A DNA stretch of 64,000 nt. Source: Carpediemonas membranifera. Taxonomy: Eukaryota > Fornicata. The position numbers and the translations under genes were made by a program. Below, one piece after another: positions 39,714 through 49,363 of the stretch. Below the pieces are notes generated by a model. It was not told the origin of the DNA. It did not search any database and worked only from the letters and a program-made list of their open reading frames with translations. The stretch covers positions 1-64,000 of the forward strand of contig JAHDYR010000021.1 of assembly GCA_019828565.1 (NCBI GenBank). Direction: 5' to 3'. Each line of letters begins with the position of its first letter. Position 1 is the stretch's first letter.

Positions 39714-41066
39714 TTATCCGGATTCTTGGTTTGTCGGCGGCTGGGACAGGGTGCCGGCATAGATGGTGTTGATCCTGGATGAGGGCGAGGTCCGTGACCA
39801 TCCATTGACCGCGGCAACAGTGGTATGGAAGATTCGGCGCGAGTATCCGATCTGCATCCCATAATTAAACGCATGATAAAACTCGTGCCCCTCCTTAACT
39901 GACATACTCATGCCCGAAGAACTGTTGCTCTCCGAGCTTCTGAGATCCGCCCATCGCTCTTGAAGGCTCCTGCTGAATGATTCGCCCATTCCACCGACGC
40001 TCATCACCAAACGGGGCGAGCCGTCGGTCACCGGGAACCGGATCCGGAACTTCGACGGCCAGGCCTCGCGCTCAAGGGTGATATTGCTAATCAGCGCGTT
40101 AATGAGCGCGCAGCCCTCCTCGTGGGTCATTGGGCAGCAGTCGGGGGGGACAATGACGATCTTGGCCCCGCTCATGTCTTCTTTGAGCACGCCCTTCCCG
40201 AGCTTTTTCTGTATCCTGATGATCTCTCGATTCTCCTCATAGAGCAGCTTTCGGACGCTGGCATTCCGGGCTGTCTGGTAGTAGAAGCCAGTCTTGGTGT
40301 CGCGGAAGATTGTCACAGCGGGCTTAGTCATACGGATGACAAGCGACTTGGACGATTGGGCCGTCGCGGGGTTCGTCAGGACCGACTCGGCCTGCTGGAG
40401 AGTGACAGCGACCTTGGATGCAGGGTTGGCGACCACCGCGATATCGGTCATCCCGGCGGTAAAAGAATGCTCCGGATCTGGATGCTCAACAAGCTTCTTA
40501 TTGAAGTCCTTCAACCTGGCACGGATCTTCTTACAGCGTGACTTCGTGGCGAAAGAATGCGTGGTGACCTCCACCGTCTTCTTGATCGGCACGTAATCGG
40601 GTGACTTGGTCGACTCGTCCACCCATGACGTGAGGGTGAGTGTCTTCCTCTCAGTCTTGAGCTCGACCGTGGCACTCACCTTCATATCATTGTCCTTGAT
40701 CTTCATGGAGAACGTGGCCGGCCGGTAGGAGGGTGACATGTCAATGATGCAGCGAAGAATTTTTCTACCGTCATCCGACGAGAAATCCCGCCTGATGCTG
40801 ATATTGCCCTCGAGACGGGACGGGAACCCAATGTAGCAGCTGGCCTTGATGAACTGAGTCACGACCCTCCCCATGCGGTTCCGCAACGCCTTGTCCTCCT
40901 TGCCCCGAAGCGATGTGACAACTGTCCCCGCCTTCACCTGCTGCTTAAGGGACTCTTCAAGCTCCTTCATCGGCATCACAGTCCCTGGCCTCCCATGCCA
41001 CTTGAGACCCGCGGTGCTGAGGGCGATCGTGCAGGGCAGAGGGTCGGCGATCTGCACCACGAGCAC
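39714..41066 (-). CDS. Uncharacterised repeat-module protein (downstream of pair)
   Basis: 450 codons from a GTG at 41066; the first ATG is at 40976 (420 residues). Not recognised. It contains segments of about 100-130 residues with the pattern I/V-x-I-P, Leu-rich helix, then beta strands (for example EGNISIRRDFSSDDGRKILR; AKIVIVPPDCCPMTHEEGCA). Similar modules recur in the neighbouring gene at 41097-44365, so the two are paralogous or once one gene. The frame is the same as that of the neighbour, with one TAA at 41097-41099 and ten open codons between them. The stop is TAAAG. It converges with RNF32. Confidence 0.5.
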   Translation of the reverse strand: MLVVQIADPLPCTIALSTAGLKWHGRPGTVMPMKELEESLKQQVKAGTVVTSLRGKEDKALRNRMGRVVTQFIKASCYIGFPSRLEGNISIRRDFSSDDGRKILRCIIDMSPSYRPATFSMKIKDNDMKVSATVELKTERKTLTLTSWVDESTKSPDYVPIKKTVEVTTHSFATKSRCKKIRARLKDFNKKLVEHPDPEHSFTAGMTDIAVVANPASKVAVTLQQAESVLTNPATAQSSKSLVIRMTKPAVTIFRDTKTGFYYQTARNASVRKLLYEENREIIRIQKKLGKGVLKEDMSGAKIVIVPPDCCPMTHEEGCALINALISNITLEREAWPSKFRIRFPVTDGSPRLVMSVGGMGESFSRSLQERWADLRSSESNSSSGMSMSVKEGHEFYHAFNYGMQIGYSRRIFHTTVAAVNGWSRTSPSSRINTIYAGTLSQPPTNQESG

Positions 41067-41096
41067 TCGATCGGTCGCTGGGGCAATTCCAAACTT

Positions 41097-44000
41097 TTAG
41101 TAATGAGTATCGCAGGCCTCGTAAAAGGCACGGACGGCCTCGGAGGCGATCGACCAGTCGAGTGCGGGGGAGTACAGGGCGACCGTGTCAGGAGAGTCGT
41201 CCTTGAAGAGCTTGGAGATAGCAGAGTGGGCTTTCCCGTTGGGGTCGAAGACGTCGTTGTTGCGGTCCTGGTTGAACTGAAGGACAGCCTGCTTGCACTT
41301 CGCCCACTCGCCGGCTGACGGGGTTGCTATGAAATCCCTCTGAATGGAGTCGAGCTCCTGCCTCTCGTAGTGCTCAGGGTCGAACCAGAGGTAGGACACG
41401 CCGGTAGGTGTCTGTGGGGGGTCGAACGTCTCAAAGGGCTTGTTGCGAACCCTGACTGGATTGAATATGGACGTCAGTGTCACATCAAACTCGGCGTCGT
41501 CCGCCTCGAAGTCGAAGTGACTCAGGAGCATATCAAGCTCGGCTTCGCCAAGACGCTCCTTGCTGACAAATCGGGCTGGAATGACGATTCTGCTGGATTT
41601 CCCGCCTTTTTTGATTGCGTCGAGATGGGTCCGCAGCGCGTTTCCGTTGGCACACCTCAAGGCACTCACAAGCTCATTAAACTCAGCAAAGCCAAAGAGA
41701 CGACGGAGCCTCTCCATGAATGTGGACTTCACTGTTGAGTCGAGGTCGAGGTCAAAGAACCCGTTCGAGCCTCTGACAGTAACCTTCTCGGTATCATTCT
41801 TATCGGTACACTGCACAGCGAACTCAGTGGCGTTGGTCCAGTCACTGCGGTGTGAGATCAGATCCGCGAGTCTACCCATCGAGAGGCCAGCACCGAGACC
41901 AGCATGGCCAGTGATTCGGACGCTCGTGGTCGTTGGATCGCCAGCTTTAGCTAGCCTGAGCACCACGAGGGCTTTGTCAAACGGCTCGATCAACTCTTCC
42001 CTCAAGACCTTGCCATGCTTGGCCGAGGCGGCGTCTTGCCCTTTGAGCTTCAGCCACTCTGGCCCACCGTCTTGGCCTTCCAGCCTGACCTCGAGGCCCC
42101 CAATGCGGGTGTGGAATGGCACGAGATGGTCGAGCGAGTGATCTGTGGTGCCAAATGCGGCAGCGGCGAGGTCTACCACGTCCTGCGGATCGACTGGCGT
42201 GTGGGGGGTCGGAAGGAGGCTGATGCCAGGCCCATTCCTATTCCCAGGGACCGTTTGGGCGCTGATGCACGTCTTCTTCTCGGCGCAATATATAATGCGG
42301 TTAGCCTCACCAAGAACGTCGTCAAGGGCTTTGTCTGCCGGTATAGCCTCAAAGTAGGGCACCTGGCCTTCGGGGCTGTCCAGTGTAATTGACACCCCAT
42401 GCGCCCCGGTCAAAGTGACTTGGGGCTGGGTCTGCGGTTTATACCGCGAGGCGAGGGCCAGGAGCAGTATGCGGAGCTCAGTCGGCTCGAGAGTGGTGGT
42501 GTCGATGGCGATATTACCATGGACGTCGGGCGGACGAGCGAGCTCACCCCTGAGCTTGTTGAATCGATCGACCAGGCAGCGCACACTCTTTGGGATAGCA
42601 GCGCCGCGCACAATAAGACTACCCTTGCGTTTCTCGATACCGTACGGCCAGCGACCGCTGAAACGGATGACGACAGTGCCGGGTCCGAGCCCTGGGTCGC
42701 GTGGGATTGGAGCCGGACGATGGGCAAGGCCCGGCTCGTCGGTGGTGAGGCGGGCGTCGACATCGGGGCCCTTCTCGGTGATGTTCTTGACGATCGTGTC
42801 GGCGAGCGACTGGTTGAGCTCGCCGGCCGCTGTCTCGAGGTCGGTGTGGCCCGCATCGAGAACGAAGCTTCCCCAGCGGGTGGCGACCATCACGTGGTCG
42901 ACCTGGGCGCTGAAGAACTCAAAGGATGTGAGGTCCTTCATCGCCTTCTTCAGACAGTGTTCAGCGTCGGGAACCGAGCGCGGCGCGTGTGCGTTGCTAT
43001 GAAAATTAGCCTGGCGCACGACTGCGCGGACCTCGCAAGGGGCATTGGCTGAGGCGCTCAGCACGTTGTTGCCTGGATCGCGGTCGACCTCACAGGTCAC
43101 AGCCCCGCACGATACAATGAGTGGGAACTCGGACTGGACCATGGGCCGGTCAAGGTCTGTAACAAGCTGAGCCACAGTCCTTGTGTCCTCGCGGTGGTCG
43201 ACATTCCATGCCTCCAGTGCGGTGATGACGGGGGCGGCGCCGGGCAGGGTGACGTCGTTCGGGAGGCAGTGAAGGGCACTCGATCCGGCTCGCCGACAGA
43301 CATGGAAGCCGTCAAAATGCAGGGAAAAATTTGTCTCACGCGTGGCGACAGCTTGAAGGAGAGCTCTAATCTCTTGATTATCCGCTGCTTCCGGAACAAT
43401 CACCTTAGTCTCCTCGGGGCGTCGAATGGCACGCACAGTGGCGAGAAGAGCGGTGTAACCGGCAATCATCGCCTGTTCGATCGTCGGCTGGGCAGTGAAA
43501 ACATTCGCATAGCACGTTACCCTGGAACCCAGGACCTGGAGAGACAGAGACAGCTGTGCGGCGTTAACGGGAAGGGAGGCGTAGTACTCGATGAAGGCGG
43601 CGAGCACGGCGCTGAGGTCCGCTTGTCTGACGGTGAACAACGGCGCCCCTGTAATCTCGAGTGGTTGAAACGAGGACGTACAGGGAGAGAGGAGAGTGGC
43701 CGCCTCGTGATCGCCCAGTGAAGGGTCGAAAACGCGGCAATGAGCTCTTCCACCTTAGTGTTGTAGCTGCTTGCGGCCAGACCATTAGGGCCGAGGGTGA
43801 CTTCAAAATCGTCACCCAGAAGGAGGGTGAAGTAAGATTCATCTGGAACCCCAGAGGCGATCGCATCGGCAAGGAGTCTGGCCAGGCTGGGTAGGTACGT
43901 GACGTCGCTCGACATGGGGGGTGGGCTGAACTGTCGCGGGGCGGGGCGGGAACAGGAAATGGAGGAGTCCAGGCAGGCCTTATTGCCTTCCGTGATGGCG

Positions 44001-44365
44001 GCAACAGCCCATGCATCTTCATCTCGAAGGGTCGCGGTGTAGTAGCGCTGGGGGTCATCCTCCGACGCGGGGTCTGATGTGACGTCGAAAGAAGCGCCCA
44101 CAGTGATCGTAAGATCAGTGAAATGCTTAAGGTGCGGGGCGCAGGCAACGAGAAGTGTTTGAAGGAACTTGCTGCTGTCGGGGATGGTGACGGAGAGATT
44201 CCAGTTCGAGAGTTTGGCATGGGGAATCATGTTCGCGTTGATCAATTGTTCGTGTTTTTGATCATTGCGGTGAGAATCGAGCGAAGTGCTGAGCTCGTTG
44301 AGGAATGCTTCGTCGTTCATGGGGATATCGGCCTGATGAGGTAGCTCTTGGCTAGTTAAGAGCAT
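41097..44365 (-). CDS. Large uncharacterised repeat-module protein, frame break near 43,660
   Basis: Two overlapping frames describe one protein of roughly 1,080 residues: the N-terminal part (44365 to about 43660; KVEELIAAFSTLHWAIT) and the C-terminal 847-codon frame (from GAPLFTVRQADLSAVLAAFI to the TAA at 41097). Repeated modules include HGNIAIDTTTLEPTELRILL, SSRIVIPARFVSKERLGEAE and RQADLSAVLAAFIEYY. No known domain is recognised, and no signal peptide or membrane segment is clear. The frame change can be explained by one missing G in the G4 run near 43650, or by a 29-nt segment (GTCCTC to ATTACAG) of intron size but with a poor donor. ATGs at 44365 and 44320 are both possible starts. Confidence 0.5.
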
Positions 44366-44571
44366 GAAGGTAAACAAACGCGTCAGTGATATCTAACCCA
44401 CCTGCATCGTTGTTGATCGCCTCCTCTTCGGCCATGCCTCGGTTTACGGTTTGGTCATCCGCGGTCAATGCCAGTCAGAGTCGCGAGTCATTCCAACGTG
44501 ACACCGCCCCAATATCGCTCCTACGATCTGGACCAGAGCCTACTAACCCGCCCACACCGCATTTGTCGCCA

Positions 44572-45855
44572 TCACGCGTCTTTATCTCCTTGGCTGATAG
44601 CATCGACAGCATCGCACACGACGACCCAGCCATCACCCCCAAGGGCGACATACGGGTCGACCGGACTAGTCCCAGTCACGCTGACGTGCTCCGCTTCCTG
44701 AGGGACCGAGCATTCCTGTATTTTCCCGCCCTCAGCCGTGCTGAGACAGAGCTTGGCCTCACTAGACCCGGCCTGGCCCCAGAGGACGAGATCGTCCGCT
44801 GTAAAGGTGGCGGGAATCATGCTGAGGTCCTCGCCTTGTCTGATTACCGTTTTGATCGGATCCGAACGAAGCAGACGCGTGTCCCACGTGGCGATGCTTC
44901 CAACCCCAGCCCCCGCGGCGTTCTCCGCATATGTAGTCATTACCAGCGAGCTCCCAGACTGGCTAAAGGCCAGACCTGTGATGGCGCTGTCCTCCTTGAC
45001 CTCTGCGACAGTCGTCATGTCAACCGAGTCAACAATGGTCAAACCACCCGCCCGATCGCCCAGCGCGATGTAGTCCTTATGCGCTGCTACTACCGCGATG
45101 GGGTTCTCGATCGTCGACGCCCTCAGTGTAGTGCTCGTGCCGGCGACCACATCGATCACTCTCACCGCGGTGCTATCCTCGACAGTTGCCAGGATGTGGT
45201 CTCCTCTAAAGTGCCAGGCGATGCTGTTGACTCTACTCTCCATCTGGAACGTGGAGCCGACCTGCTTCTGGGCGGCGACGTCAATCATTTGAATGGCCCC
45301 ACTGCCACGGCCAACGACGAGGACAGCGACGAAGGGGTGGAAAGCAAGAGAGGTCACTGGGTCTGTCGATTCTATGGAGAAAACAACCGGGTCGGCCCCG
45401 TTGGCGGCGCTGCCGACGCTCCAGAGGCTCAGCGTCTTGGTCGTCCCGACGGCAAGCCAGCCTCCGTCGTCGTCGAACTTCAGAACAGTAACAGCGCCCT
45501 CCACCTGGCATTTGTAGGTAGGCTTGAAGTGTATGCTGCCTTTTGAGAGCTCTAGCGTGTGTGCTGGGGCAAGCGTTGGCGGGATATTTGGGATTGTCGC
45601 CGAAGGGGCAGAGAAAGGAAGCAGGGTGTTTGTGCCTTCTATAGAGGCTCCCTTGAGTGCTAGCTCGCTCAATTGTGGGCCTATTCCCGAGTACATTGCT
45701 GTGTGATTGAGAATGAAGGAACAAACGTGTCTTGGTGGCCTCTGCGAGGTGGACTGCGGCTGATAGAAAGCCATCAGCTTCCAACTGGCTGTATAACTGG
45801 TAAAGAATGCAACAAACCCAGCAATAAGCTGATACAACTGTCGTTTGCTCGCCAT
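44572..45855 (-). CDS. CSTF1: Cleavage stimulation factor subunit 1 (CstF50-like), two tiny introns
   Basis: Subunit of the CstF complex that binds downstream elements in pre-mRNA 3'-end cleavage. Three exons: 45855-45818, 45788-45727 and 45698-44572. Intron 1 (45817-45789, 29 nt) starts GTTTGTTGCA and ends GTTATACAG; intron 2 (45726-45699, 28 nt) starts GTTTGTTCCT and ends AATCACACAG. Splicing yields 408 residues whose N-terminus (KRQLYQLIAG + QLEADGFLSA) matches the CstF50 homodimerisation domain (human [20 protein letters not shown]-like). WD40 repeats follow (VTVLKFDDDGGWLAVGTTKT; VTSLAFHPFVAVLVVGRG; GLAFSQSGSSLVMTTY). The length is close to human CSTF1 (431). The stop is TGA. It is divergent from the Dbr1-like gene across about 150 bp, so the two RNA-processing genes may share a promoter. 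Confidence 0.88.
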   Translation of the reverse strand: MASKRQLYQLIAGFVAFFTSYTASWKLMAFYQPQSTSQRPPRHVCSFILNHTAMYSGIGPQLSELALKGASIEGTNTLLPFSAPSATIPNIPPTLAPAHTLELSKGSIHFKPTYKCQVEGAVTVLKFDDDGGWLAVGTTKTLSLWSVGSAANGADPVVFSIESTDPVTSLAFHPFVAVLVVGRGSGAIQMIDVAAQKQVGSTFQMESRVNSIAWHFRGDHILATVEDSTAVRVIDVVAGTSTTLRASTIENPIAVVAAHKDYIALGDRAGGLTIVDSVDMTTVAEVKEDSAITGLAFSQSGSSLVMTTYAENAAGAGVGSIATWDTRLLRSDPIKTVIRQGEDLSMIPATFTADDLVLWGQAGSSEAKLCLSTAEGGKIQECSVPQEAEHVSVTGTSPVDPYVALGGDGWVVVCDAVDAISQGDKDA

Positions 45856-46005
45856 GATTGTTGTCGGACTGATCACTTCAAAAGAAAGAGGATGAAAGAG
45901 AGCCCCAGGACAAGCTGGGGTCACCTCTGGGGCACTCCTGGAGCTCCCTGTCTCGGGGCATTCTTGAGGAAACCCAGTCGACTGTGGTGAAGAGTGCGAG
46001 AGAAC
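45856..46005. promoter_or_regulatory. Bidirectional promoter region of CSTF1 and DBR1-like genes
   Basis: About 150 bp between divergent start codons at 45855 (minus) and 46006 (plus). It must carry both promoters; no specific element was recognised. Confidence 0.5.
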
Positions 46006-48363
46006 ATGAGAATAGCAGTCATTGGTGATGTTCACGGAGAATACTCCAAGGCGTATGATCATGTGGCTAAGCTAGAGAAGGAAGACGGAAAGCCCATCGA
46101 TCTGGTGATCATGTGCGGCGATTTGAAGACGATGCGCGATGAAGGCGACCTGGACACCCTCCAGGCCCCTGAGAAGTACCGCAAGACGAACGACTTCGTA
46201 GACTACTACTGGGGCAAGAAGACAGCGCCCTATTTCACGATCTGCATCTCCGGGAACCACGACAGCATGAACCACATCACCGCCCTCCCCTACGGCGGCT
46301 GGCTTGCCCCCAAGATGTACTACCTCGGCCGCTCCGCCTGTGTGACGTACAAGGGCCTCCGCATCGCCGGACTCAGCGGCATTTTCAAGCCGTACAGCAT
46401 TGATTTGCCCCTCCCTGGCCATGCCCCCTTCGACGAGTCCGACCTCATCTCCTCCTACCACCAGCGCACTGTGGACATGGAGAAGCTCGCCGGCCTTGAC
46501 CCTGTCGACATCTCGCTCAGTCATGATTGGCCCGCCCGCATCCTCATGACGCCAGGCGCCGATACTCGCAAAATAAGGTCTAATCTCGTCAAGGAGGACC
46601 GCATAGGCCACTTCGGCTCGCAATTCGCGGCTCAGATGATCAAGGATCTCTCTCCCGCGTACCACTTCTCCGGCCATCTTCACCACGAGTGGTCTGTGAA
46701 GACGGGCTCCACTCAGTTCATGGCGCTCGCCCAGGCGGACAAGAAGAACGACGCTGAGTTCGTCAAGGTCATCGACATCGAGCCCCGCGGTGGTGCCAAG
46801 GATACCGGCCTCGAGCTGGACGGTAAGTTCGTAGCGAACCTCACCAACGGCCACCACAGCGAAGCATACGTCGTGCCCACGAACACGTTCACACGCAAGC
46901 CTAAGGCAGACACCCGCGCCGTCGAGTACTTCGAGGAGCCCCACACCAAGCGCGTGGCCACCGCTCTCGGTCTGCCCCTGCCGACGCATAAGTCAAAGGT
47001 CGACGCCGCCTCGGACAAGAGAGCTAAGGTCCAGGAGAGCACGACCAAGCAGACCACGGAGCCCTTAGAGGGACTTGACAGGTGTGGTATGCTCATCCAG
47101 CTGGGCAGAGGTCTTTCGGCACGTGTCGTCGCCGCTATGGCCGAGCAGTTTAAGGCAAAGGGACTGGCGGTTGCATCGTTCTCATACGACGAGTTCTGCT
47201 TCAACCCAGCCAACCAGAACATCCCGAGCGACAGACGCGACGACACCTTCACCCGCGGTATCATTGAGGCCGCCTGGTCTGCCGATGTCGTCCTCATCGA
47301 CCACCCTGTGCCCGACGCCGACCGGGTCAACGCCTACCGCGAGATATTCCGGTCCCTCGGCACCCGGCTCATCGTCCTCCGCGCCACCCATCCGGTTTCC
47401 CTGCTCCCCGCCGCCGTCTTTTCGTGCACACGGACGGAGTACCGGTCCAAGGTCCTCGACGGGCTGAGTGAGCCCAATGTAGCCAGACACGTGGCGTCCG
47501 AGGTCGCTGTCATGGATGCGATCACTGCGCTCGAGCTCCCCATTGACGGTCACGACTCGGCTGAGAGACGGGCGGAGCTCGGCAAGGTCATGGAGGCCCT
47601 CTCCACAGGCGAGGAGGGCATCGGCGATGGACCCCGCCTGGCTAAACTTCTCGAGGCCAACGCAGACACTCCCGCCGAGCCCGCGGACCTGGCCTCTCTG
47701 ATCATCGCCAGAGCCCTGCCTGACCCCGTTGTCGCCCGGCTCGTGAAGCTCAGGCCGTTTGCCCCTGAGGCATGGCGTGAGCACCACCTATGGCCAATCA
47801 CTGCGAACATTCTGTTGCGGACGAAGATCGTGAAAATGACGATATGCCCCGCTGCTCTGCGGCATGTTGTCGGCTTCAACGGCACCACTACGCGCCGTAT
47901 CAACCGCCGGACCGGGTGCACTGTCACATTCCGTCAACTCGGCCGCACTGACAGCAAGGTGGTCCTCCGCATCGACGGCACCGACGCCGACAAGATCGAG
48001 GACGCCGTGACTATGATCGAGCGCGCCATCCACGGTTCAAAGCCGACCGACGACTTTACTCACGACGTGATGATCGTCCACGGGTTGACCAGCACGCGTC
48101 TCGGCTCCCTCCGGCTGTATACGGATCATCAAGAGTCTTTGGCCATGGATGCTCTCAAGGGCGTCAAGGCCATCCTCGGCGGGGCGACCGAACTCAAGGC
48201 GGGCGACCTCAGGATGCGGGTGAACAACTTGCTCTTTAAGAAGTCGATCGGCTTTGTAGCATCGAGCGGCGACTTTGACTCTGAGGAGAGGGTCAAGCCC
48301 GCGGCTGTCGTGCTCCGCGGGTCGAGGGACTACCACATGACGGTGCGGTTCGACCTGCAGTAA
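46006..48363 (+). CDS. DBR1: Lariat debranching enzyme (Dbr1-like) with KH-containing extension
   Basis: Predicted 2'-5' phosphodiesterase that opens intron lariats. The 785-residue product starts with a metallophosphatase domain of Dbr1 type: CGDLKTMRDEGDLDTLQAPE, LPYGGWLAPKMYYLG, IAGLSGIFKPY, SHDWPARIL and FSGHLHHEW. Unusually, the first motif is GDVHGEY with Asp8, where characterised Dbr1 proteins have Cys (GCCHGE-like), and GNHDS replaces GNHEAS; both are canonical for metallophosphatases. The C-terminal ~430 residues are extra compared with human (544 in total): a P-loop-kinase-like fold lacking GKT (MLIQLGRGLSARVVAAMAEQ .. SYDEFCF) and a KH domain (VVGFNGTTTRRINRRTGCTV). The ATG at 46006 starts directly at the fold. 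The stop is AGTAAAC. Confidence 0.85.
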   Translation: MRIAVIGDVHGEYSKAYDHVAKLEKEDGKPIDLVIMCGDLKTMRDEGDLDTLQAPEKYRKTNDFVDYYWGKKTAPYFTICISGNHDSMNHITALPYGGWLAPKMYYLGRSACVTYKGLRIAGLSGIFKPYSIDLPLPGHAPFDESDLISSYHQRTVDMEKLAGLDPVDISLSHDWPARILMTPGADTRKIRSNLVKEDRIGHFGSQFAAQMIKDLSPAYHFSGHLHHEWSVKTGSTQFMALAQADKKNDAEFVKVIDIEPRGGAKDTGLELDGKFVANLTNGHHSEAYVVPTNTFTRKPKADTRAVEYFEEPHTKRVATALGLPLPTHKSKVDAASDKRAKVQESTTKQTTEPLEGLDRCGMLIQLGRGLSARVVAAMAEQFKAKGLAVASFSYDEFCFNPANQNIPSDRRDDTFTRGIIEAAWSADVVLIDHPVPDADRVNAYREIFRSLGTRLIVLRATHPVSLLPAAVFSCTRTEYRSKVLDGLSEPNVARHVASEVAVMDAITALELPIDGHDSAERRAELGKVMEALSTGEEGIGDGPRLAKLLEANADTPAEPADLASLIIARALPDPVVARLVKLRPFAPEAWREHHLWPITANILLRTKIVKMTICPAALRHVVGFNGTTTRRINRRTGCTVTFRQLGRTDSKVVLRIDGTDADKIEDAVTMIERAIHGSKPTDDFTHDVMIVHGLTSTRLGSLRLYTDHQESLAMDALKGVKAILGGATELKAGDLRMRVNNLLFKKSIGFVASSGDFDSEERVKPAAVVLRGSRDYHMTVRFDLQ

Positions 48364-48398
48364 ACATTTCCGGATGGTGGAGTTGGATGTGGTGTCGT

Positions 48399-48696
48399 TT
48401 ATGCCTTTTCACGCTCGACGGCGAGCTTGACGCCAACTGTATCGGTCTCCTTCTCCTTTGTCATCTTGTCCTTCAGTTCCTTTGCCTGCGTTGGAAGTTG
48501 AAGAGTGAACATACCTTGTCTGAAACAGTCTCCTTGGCGTCTTTCGTCTGAATGAGTTGGAATGTGGTCACAAACGCGGTCAACGATCTCATCCTTGGCG
48601 TCCTTGGCCTGTGTGAGTGAGATTTTCTGGTCATACGGCGTCCTTAACATCATCCTTGATGTCCTTGAGGTGATCAGTAACGGAATCCTTGCCCAT
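48399..48696 (-). CDS. Small LEA-like 11-mer repeat protein, three tiny introns
   Basis: Four exons: 48696-48637, 48608-48576, 48547-48515 and 48485-48399. Introns of 28, 28 and 29 nt: 48636-48609 (GTATGACCAG..ACTCACACAG), 48575-48548 (GTTTGTGACC..ACTCATTCAG) and 48514-48486 (GTATGTTCAC..CCAACGCAG). The spliced 70-residue product is highly charged and helical: VTDHLKDIKDD, VKDA+AKDAKDE, IVDR+TKDAKET, VSDK+AKELKDK, that is, group-3 LEA-type 11-mers. Each internal exon is exactly 33 nt, and each intron falls at the same place in the 11-mer. LEA-like proteins protect against desiccation or stress; here that is inference. The stop is TAAAC. Confidence 0.78.
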
Positions 48697-48820
48697 TTGC
48701 TTTGTTGTGTGGTTTGTACCTGGCCATGACATGCATTACAGCTGTCAGCTGCCATGACATGTGAATGAATGATGATCGTAATACGCAGGAGTAGCGGAGC
48801 AGGACAGCGATGACAGCGAC

Positions 48821-49363
48821 GAGGAGGAGGACAGCGATGGGAGTGAGGCGCCAGCTGAGCCCGCCGAGGAGCCCGAGGCCGTCGACCTGTTTGACCGCAA
48901 CAGATGCCGCCGCAGCCGCCAGCTGACCGCCACGCGGGACTGGACCGTCGAGCTCATCACACGCGACACAGACCAACCAAAGACCGCTCAGAAGATGAAG
49001 GGGCGTGTGAGATACCCGGCCGCGCTCGAGCTCCCGGACACGCTCGTCGTCGCCCCACTCTCCGTGGTCGGCTTCCTGCGCTACAGCATGGGCTCTGTCC
49101 ACCGCGAGCGGTTCTCCCTGAGCGCGGGCAAGCTGACGCATGATGACCTCATTCCCGAGTCTCCAGAGGACTCGACGGCCCTTGTGTCCAGCATCTCCGA
49201 CCAGGTCGGGTTTACCGCGGACATCGGCGACTTCGAGTGGGTCTTCGTGCAGTCTGACTTCGACAAGATGCTGCGGTCTGCTGCTGTCGAGAGTGGGCAA
49301 GTTGTGCTGCCCAAGAGCCTCGCGAGGAGTCACCTCGCCGTGTATTTCAAGCCCAAGCGGTAG
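48821..49363 (+). pseudogene. Truncated copy of PHD-gene 3' end
   Basis: About 180 codons from the acidic tract to the stop codon, nearly identical to the C-terminus of the PHD gene at 22382-22926, in inverted orientation. Homology extends through the 3' flank to 49435. No finger domain and no start codon is included, so it cannot make the parent protein. It lies directly upstream of the second WD40-kinase copy. Confidence 0.9.

Noticed and set aside
48745-48820. 28-nt intron-like segment (GTGAAT..ATACGCAG) before the PHD fragment
   Set aside because: Joining it to any upstream ATG gives an immediate stop codon.
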